Of a DNA stretch of 11,081 nucleotides, positions 6,745 to 11,081 are shown piece by piece (position 1 is the stretch's first letter; each line of letters begins with the position of its first letter). The stretch is from Oscillospiraceae bacterium (GTDB lineage Bacteria; Bacillota; Clostridia; Oscillospirales; Ruminococcaceae). The position numbers and the translations under genes were made by a program. The DNA is taken from the NCBI GenBank assembly GCA_003508605.1, contig DNUB01000112.1, forward strand, positions 6,921 to 18,001. Direction: 5' to 3'. The notes beneath the pieces were generated by a model. The model did not search any database and was not told the origin of the DNA. It was given only the letters and a program-made list of their open reading frames with translations.

Positions 6745-9700
6745 ATGGAAAAATATTCACTGCTGACCGAAACCGAAAAGGTGCAGTATGAAATAACCCC
6801 TCCCGAATATGACGAGGTAAAGCACAGCTTCATTTCAAAAGATGATGAGGCTGTAATTACCTGCGTCGGCGATTGTCTTGCGGAAGAAAAAATGTACAAG
6901 GCCCATTTGTTCGGGGAACACTTTGGCTTTGACGATGTTTTTCAGTTTGTAAAACAGTATTTTTTAAGCTCGGATCTGTCTATAGCAAATTTAGAGACAA
7001 TGATCTGTGAAAATGCGCCCTATACGGGCGAGCAATACAAGATAGGCGGAAAGTATTTTTGCAATGCTCCCGCCGAATTTTTGCGTGCAATAAAAAATTC
7101 GGGCATAAATTTTCTTATGCTGTCCAACAATCACAATTTGGACTGCGGAGTAAACGGCATTATAGAAACGCTGAACAGAATAGAAGGTCTGGGCTTTGGG
7201 CACACAGGCCTTTTTACGCCTCAGGATAAAAAACGGTATTCGACGGTTGAAATAAAGGGAATGAAAATAGCCCTTCTCTCCTATTCCACATGGTTCAACC
7301 GCAATGAGCCCCGCCTTACGGAGCTTGGCAGAAATACCTTTATAAACGAATATTCCAAGGAAAAGGTAAGCGGCGATATAAAAGCCGCAAGGCAGGAGGG
7401 TGCGGAGTTCGTGCTGGTGTATATCCACTGGGGAACGGACGCCGAGTACAAGAGCCGTCCCAGCGAGTCAATGAAGCGAATGGCTCAGGAAATAGCCGAC
7501 AGCGGTGCGGATTATATTGTGGGTTCTCACACCCATTCCGTGCAGCCCTTTGCGGAGATAACCGCCGCCAACGGAAAAAAAGTCCCCTGCATCTATTCCA
7601 TGGGTAATTTCGTTACCAGCGAGATTTCCAAAATCAGCCGTCAAACGGTGATATTACAGCTAAAGCTGAAAAAAATACAAGGCGTCGTTCAGGCTGTGGA
7701 ACAGAAATTTATTCCCTGCTACATTCCCGACCAATTTTATAATCTAAGCTATCCTGTTCTGCCTAAGGGAATGGGTACGTCAAACGGTCTCGCTATATCC
7801 GCAATCAATGAAGATACGCTGAAAACCGTCGGCTGTGAGACGACCCGTTTCGGGTATAGGCTTACAAAGAAAAGAATATGCAGTATACTTGGTCTGCGGA
7901 CGCCCGAAAATGACGAGGAATATACGGGTCTGAAATTTGCCGCCGACGCAGTTGAGGGCTGTGCGGCGCTTATCTCGGAAATATCATCACAAATCACATA
8001 CAGTACGCCTTACGAAAAATACGACGAGCTTGCGGACAAGGCTATGGAGAAGGGCGCAAGGCTTCTTATTTCCGCCGCGCAAATTAAGGATTATCCCTGT
8101 CTTATAACACCGCTGCCCATAATAGAAACATTTACTCGGATTATCGGTGAATGGCGTATGCAGTTTGATCCGAAAACCATAAGCATAACGGGCAGTATCG
8201 GCAAAACCTCTACCACGGAAATGGTATACGCCCTGATCAGCTCCAAGTATAATACTCACCGGAACACGGGAAGCGCAAACAATGTGCGCTACAGCGGAAC
8301 GGTTGTTCAGAAGCTGAAGCCCGAGCATGAGTTTTATGTTCAGGAAACCATGGAGGGACCGCCCTTCGGAGCGGCCGCCACTATAGCAAAAATGGTACAG
8401 CCGCAAGCTGCGATAGTGACCGTGGTGGGCACCTCGCATATGGAGGAGTTCGGCTCTCAGGAGCGCATACTTGAAAGCTGCTTGGGCGTTCAGGAGGGTA
8501 TGCCGGAGGACGGTCTGCTGATACTTAACGGCGACGATTCGTTCCAGCAAAAAGCCGTTACGCAAAGAAAAGCGGTGTACTATGCCATCGAAAACGAAAA
8601 AGCCGATTACCGTGCGGTAAATATTAAAAATAACGAAATGGGTATGACCTTTGACGTAGTACACGGCGGGATAACTTCTCCCGTTCGCCTTAACTGCTTC
8701 GGCAAGCACAATGTTCTGAACGCTCTTGCCGCATTCGCCGCAGGAAAATGGGCGGGAATGACCGATGAAGAGATCGCCGCAGGTCTTGCAAAATACCGCA
8801 CAAGCGGCATACGTCAGAATCTTGTGAGATTTGGCGGGCAGAGAATATTCCTTGACTGCTACAATGCGGCAGTGGAGTCTATCAGATCGTCGCTGAACCA
8901 GCTGGCGGAAATACCCGTGGGAGAGGGCGGAAAACGTATCGCCGTGCTTGCCGATATTCTTGAATGCGGTGACAAGGCGGAGGAATATCACCGTTCGGCG
9001 GGCAAAGCGGCGGCGGAATCCAAAGCGGATATTGTTATCTGTTACGGCAGGGACGCAAGGCTTACGGCGGAGGAAGCGAAAAAAACCAAGCAGACATTCT
9101 ATACGGACTCCGCAGAGGAACTGATAAGGCTGATAAAGGAAAAGGTTACCTCAAAGGATATCGTTTTGTTCAAGGGCAGCCACGGAATGGCTCTCGAACA
9201 CATAGCCGACAGAATATGGGGCACTTGGTTTCATGAGGAATTTGAAAGGTATGATTTCCTGACCCACAATACAAAGGACGAGAATTTTTCATACTGCGTC
9301 TACACCGACCATGCGGCTTTAACAAACAGGATCTCCACGGCGGAAAACGTGGTTATACCGAACAGCGTCGACGGAAAGCCCGTAACCTCGATCTCTCCCA
9401 ATGCCTTCAGCGGCAGCAGGACTGTAAAAAGCGTTACTTTCCCCGAAGGTCTTGTGAATGTCAGATACTGCGCCTTTTACAATTCAAGTCTCAGCGGCGA
9501 GATCAGACTGCCCTCATCAGTTCGGATAATATTTGACAGCGCATTCAGCACCTGCAAAGATCTTACTACGGCTATCATCGACGAGGGCTGCACTCATTTA
9601 GGCTACAGGGCTTTCGGAAACTGCACCTCCCTCGAATCCGTCGTAATTCCCGAAACCGTTCGGGAGATTGGCAGAGAAGCGTTTATAAACTGTAAAAAGC

Positions 9701-9780
9701 TGACGATTTTCGGCAAGGAAGGCTCTTATGCCGAGACATATGCAAAGAACAACGGTATACCCTTCTCTAAAATTGTTTAG
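6745..9780 (+). CDS. Three-domain fusion: CapA-type metallophosphoesterase, MurF-like ligase, LRR_5 repeats
   Basis: Residues about 35-320 are a PGA_cap/CapA domain with the metal-site motifs GDC (42-44), ANLET (81-85), SNNHNLD (127-133), HWG (228-230), GSHTHSVQP (260-268) and YSMGNFV (284-290). Residues about 395-470 look like a reduced MurF N-domain. Residues 475-835 are a Mur ligase core with P-loop GSIGKTST (483-490), E534, H565, GKHNVLNALA (653-662) and LDCYNAA (703-709). The lysine that is carbamoylated in MurD/E/F is replaced by C579. Residues about 845-990 are BspA-type LRR_5 repeats (SISPNAFSG, LGYRAFGNC, EIGREAFINC), closed by the family-typical GSYAETYAKNNGIPF (992-1006). CapA and a Mur-like ligase (CapB) act together in poly-gamma-glutamate synthesis, so their fusion fits a peptide or amino-acid polymer. 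CapA and LRR_5 modules are usually extracellular, yet no signal peptide or membrane span is seen. The Mur part is a paralogue of the one in the upstream gene, sharing the TSG[TI]RQN segment. Confidence 0.85.
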   Translation: MEKYSLLTETEKVQYEITPPEYDEVKHSFISKDDEAVITCVGDCLAEEKMYKAHLFGEHFGFDDVFQFVKQYFLSSDLSIANLETMICENAPYTGEQYKIGGKYFCNAPAEFLRAIKNSGINFLMLSNNHNLDCGVNGIIETLNRIEGLGFGHTGLFTPQDKKRYSTVEIKGMKIALLSYSTWFNRNEPRLTELGRNTFINEYSKEKVSGDIKAARQEGAEFVLVYIHWGTDAEYKSRPSESMKRMAQEIADSGADYIVGSHTHSVQPFAEITAANGKKVPCIYSMGNFVTSEISKISRQTVILQLKLKKIQGVVQAVEQKFIPCYIPDQFYNLSYPVLPKGMGTSNGLAISAINEDTLKTVGCETTRFGYRLTKKRICSILGLRTPENDEEYTGLKFAADAVEGCAALISEISSQITYSTPYEKYDELADKAMEKGARLLISAAQIKDYPCLITPLPIIETFTRIIGEWRMQFDPKTISITGSIGKTSTTEMVYALISSKYNTHRNTGSANNVRYSGTVVQKLKPEHEFYVQETMEGPPFGAAATIAKMVQPQAAIVTVVGTSHMEEFGSQERILESCLGVQEGMPEDGLLILNGDDSFQQKAVTQRKAVYYAIENEKADYRAVNIKNNEMGMTFDVVHGGITSPVRLNCFGKHNVLNALAAFAAGKWAGMTDEEIAAGLAKYRTSGIRQNLVRFGGQRIFLDCYNAAVESIRSSLNQLAEIPVGEGGKRIAVLADILECGDKAEEYHRSAGKAAAESKADIVICYGRDARLTAEEAKKTKQTFYTDSAEELIRLIKEKVTSKDIVLFKGSHGMALEHIADRIWGTWFHEEFERYDFLTHNTKDENFSYCVYTDHAALTNRISTAENVVIPNSVDGKPVTSISPNAFSGSRTVKSVTFPEGLVNVRYCAFYNSSLSGEIRLPSSVRIIFDSAFSTCKDLTTAIIDEGCTHLGYRAFGNCTSLESVVIPETVREIGREAFINCKKLTIFGKEGSYAETYAKNNGIPFSKIV

Positions 9781-9829
9781 AGCTAATTCCTAAGTCTCCC
9801 TTCATATGTAATCGTAATTAAATTTTTAC

Positions 9830-9835
9830 AGGAGG
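9830..9835 (+). promoter_or_regulatory. Ribosome binding site, truncated paralogue
   Basis: AGGAGG is seven bases upstream of the ATG at 9843. It is a better match than the equivalent site before 3714, and it lies in a leader that is clearly copied from or with that gene. Confidence 0.75.
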
Positions 9836-9842
9836 AAAATAA

Positions 9843-11081
9843 ATGACCGAATATGACGACGGAATTATAACCTCGGATAAGGGTCAGAAGCCTATGTATT
9901 GCGGAACACATATGGACGTCCTGTCTTTGCACACAGCGTCTCCTTCGTCTATACTTTTTGACGCTTCCGACAACAGGATCGTTTGCGGCAAAAATATCCA
10001 CACAAGATGCAATCCCGCTTCACTCATAACAATAGCTTCGGTTTTGGCTCTTCTCGAAAACAGAATGAAGCCCGGCGACATCATCACAGTACCTGACACG
10101 GTCTCAAAATTTACACAAGGCGGTTGGTCTGTATACGGAGTTAAAGCGTCTGAAAGGTATCGTGCCGACGATCTTATGTGGCTGTCTCTGAAAAAATCCG
10201 GCACAGACGCTTTATATTCACTTGTTTTGTCCGAATATGAGTCGATTGAAGCATTCATGAAGCTCTGGAAGAAAACGGTTTTGCAGGCAGGCGCAGTAAA
10301 CACGGATTCCATCGGTCCTTACGGCAAGGATTCCGACGAGTATTATTCCACTGCCTTTGACCTTGCGCTGATTATATCCCGTGCACTGAAAAACAAGGAT
10401 TTTTTGTCGCTGGTATCCGAGGATATGCGGCAAATAACCGAGCTTTCAAGCGGTGAAAGAAAGCAGGCATCTCTTGTAACGCTTCTTAATACCCTCGGCG
10501 AAAATAACGAACGCCTTGCTTTTACGCCGGGAATAACTCAGATAAAAGAGGGCGAAAACCGTCTTTCTCACAAATGTGCGGCGGCGGCAATAAAACGCAG
10601 CGAGAAATACTATATATCTGTTGTTCTCGGATCGGCGGGGTCTAATTCATATAACGAAACGAAATGTATGCTTGACTTTACCGAGAGAATCTCGGACGGT
10701 TTAATAAAAAGAACCGCAGATAAAATTTTGAACAACGCTTCTTTCGATTCGGCTTTTGAATATATTGACTCGATAAGCGATCCGGAGTTGCTTGATCAAA
10801 TACGGGAGAATAATCATGATTACTCTCTTGGCGGCAGCTTCTGGAAATACAGGCAGATTTATCTTGAAAGCAAAGATCCGTTGGAGAAGAAACGGGCTCT
10901 TTTAAAATGTCAGTATATTGAAAGGATAATGGGAGCGTCTATCCCCATAAATTCAAATATAAAAAGATTCGTTACTCCTCACGGTCCCACAGGGATACAC
11001 ATCTCCGCTTACGCAAAGATAGGAACGGGGTGTACGATACTTCAAGGCGTTACCGTCGGCTCAAATACCTTTGCCGACAGC
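9843..11081 (+). CDS. Degenerate S11 plus serine-acetyltransferase-like protein, paralogue lacking the Mur ligase (partial, runs off window)
   Basis: The frame is open for 413 codons to the last base of the window, so the 3' end is missing. The first dozen residues (MTEYDDGIIT) match the start of the 963-aa fusion, then the protein jumps to the equivalent of its residue 470, omitting about 457 residues that hold the whole Mur ligase. From there the two are closely similar. The S11-like domain (about 20-285) shows the same altered motifs, SLIT (60-63), SGT (119-121) and KEG (235-237). The acetyltransferase part begins near 330 and includes PHGPTGIHIS (379-388) and the first hexapeptide turns before the edge. 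No stop or frameshift is present, so it looks like an intact gene rather than a remnant. No signal peptide is seen. It could act as a partner or competitor of the larger protein, or have a different acceptor. Confidence 0.85.
   Translation, partial: MTEYDDGIITSDKGQKPMYCGTHMDVLSLHTASPSSILFDASDNRIVCGKNIHTRCNPASLITIASVLALLENRMKPGDIITVPDTVSKFTQGGWSVYGVKASERYRADDLMWLSLKKSGTDALYSLVLSEYESIEAFMKLWKKTVLQAGAVNTDSIGPYGKDSDEYYSTAFDLALIISRALKNKDFLSLVSEDMRQITELSSGERKQASLVTLLNTLGENNERLAFTPGITQIKEGENRLSHKCAAAAIKRSEKYYISVVLGSAGSNSYNETKCMLDFTERISDGLIKRTADKILNNASFDSAFEYIDSISDPELLDQIRENNHDYSLGGSFWKYRQIYLESKDPLEKKRALLKCQYIERIMGASIPINSNIKRFVTPHGPTGIHISAYAKIGTGCTILQGVTVGSNTFADS
9876..11081 (+). repeat. Duplicated block, copy 2
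   Basis: This is the counterpart of 5121-6338. Together with the leader match at about 9814-9875, it shows a direct tandem duplication about 6 kb apart, with the CapA/Mur/LRR gene between the copies. The duplication probably continues beyond the window edge. Confidence 0.85.

Noticed and set aside
7987..8991. Long antisense open frame (334 codons) opposite the second Mur ligase
   Set aside because: Same reasons: it is a shadow of the conserved Mur core on the + strand, with no recognisable domain.
9843..11081. Pseudogene remnant of the 963-aa fusion
   Set aside because: The frame is open through 413 codons, has a strong ribosome binding site, and differs from its paralogue mainly by substitutions and whole-codon gaps, so it looks functional. 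The true end is not visible.

Overview
The window reads as chromosomal DNA of a low-to-mid GC Gram-positive anaerobe, most likely a gut Clostridia/Ruminococcaceae-type bacterium. The reasons are strong AGGAG-type ribosome binding sites, six genes on one strand with short gaps, BspA-type LRR_5 repeats, and a TupA-type ATP-grasp protein beside a short HasB-like UGD. The taxonomic placement is an inference from style and families, not from a marker gene. I saw no tRNA, rRNA, CRISPR array, transposase or phage gene.

Layout, all on the + strand. Positions 1-75 are an AT-rich leader with a possible promoter. 76-1185 encodes an octopine/nopaline-family opine dehydrogenase. 1244-2176 encodes a TupA-like ATP-grasp protein. 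2177-2488 is a gene-free gap holding a roughly 178-bp structured element bounded by a 19-bp inverted repeat. 2489-3691 encodes UDP-glucose 6-dehydrogenase. 3714-6605 encodes a 963-aa fusion of a MurF-like ligase, an S11 (D-Ala-D-Ala carboxypeptidase-like) domain and a serine-acetyltransferase-like left-handed beta-helix. 6745-9780 encodes a 1011-aa fusion of a CapA-type metallophosphoesterase, a second MurF-like ligase and LRR_5 repeats. 9843 to the window end is a partial duplicate of the 963-aa gene that lacks the Mur ligase part; it runs off the edge without a stop.

The genes look like part of a locus for an amino-acid- or peptide-decorated, uronic-acid-containing surface polymer. UGD would supply UDP-glucuronate. 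The opine dehydrogenase would make an N-(carboxyalkyl) amino acid. The TupA-like and Mur-like ATP-dependent ligases are candidates for forming amide bonds, and CapA plus a Mur-type ligase recalls poly-gamma-glutamate (CapA/CapB) systems. No glycosyltransferase, flippase or polymerase is in view, so the rest of the pathway would lie outside. None of the six proteins has an evident signal peptide or clear membrane span, so this part of the pathway appears cytosolic.

The most unusual content is in the last three genes. The S11 domains in both paralogues have lost residues in all three catalytic motifs in the same way (SxxK to SLIT, SxN to SGT, KTG to KEG), which suggests a conserved non-catalytic module kept in the cytoplasm. 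The two Mur ligases differ from MurF at complementary sites. The 963-aa gene ends in a run of ten Gs that could vary its C-terminus. The third gene is a tandem duplicate, including the leader, with about 457 codons absent.
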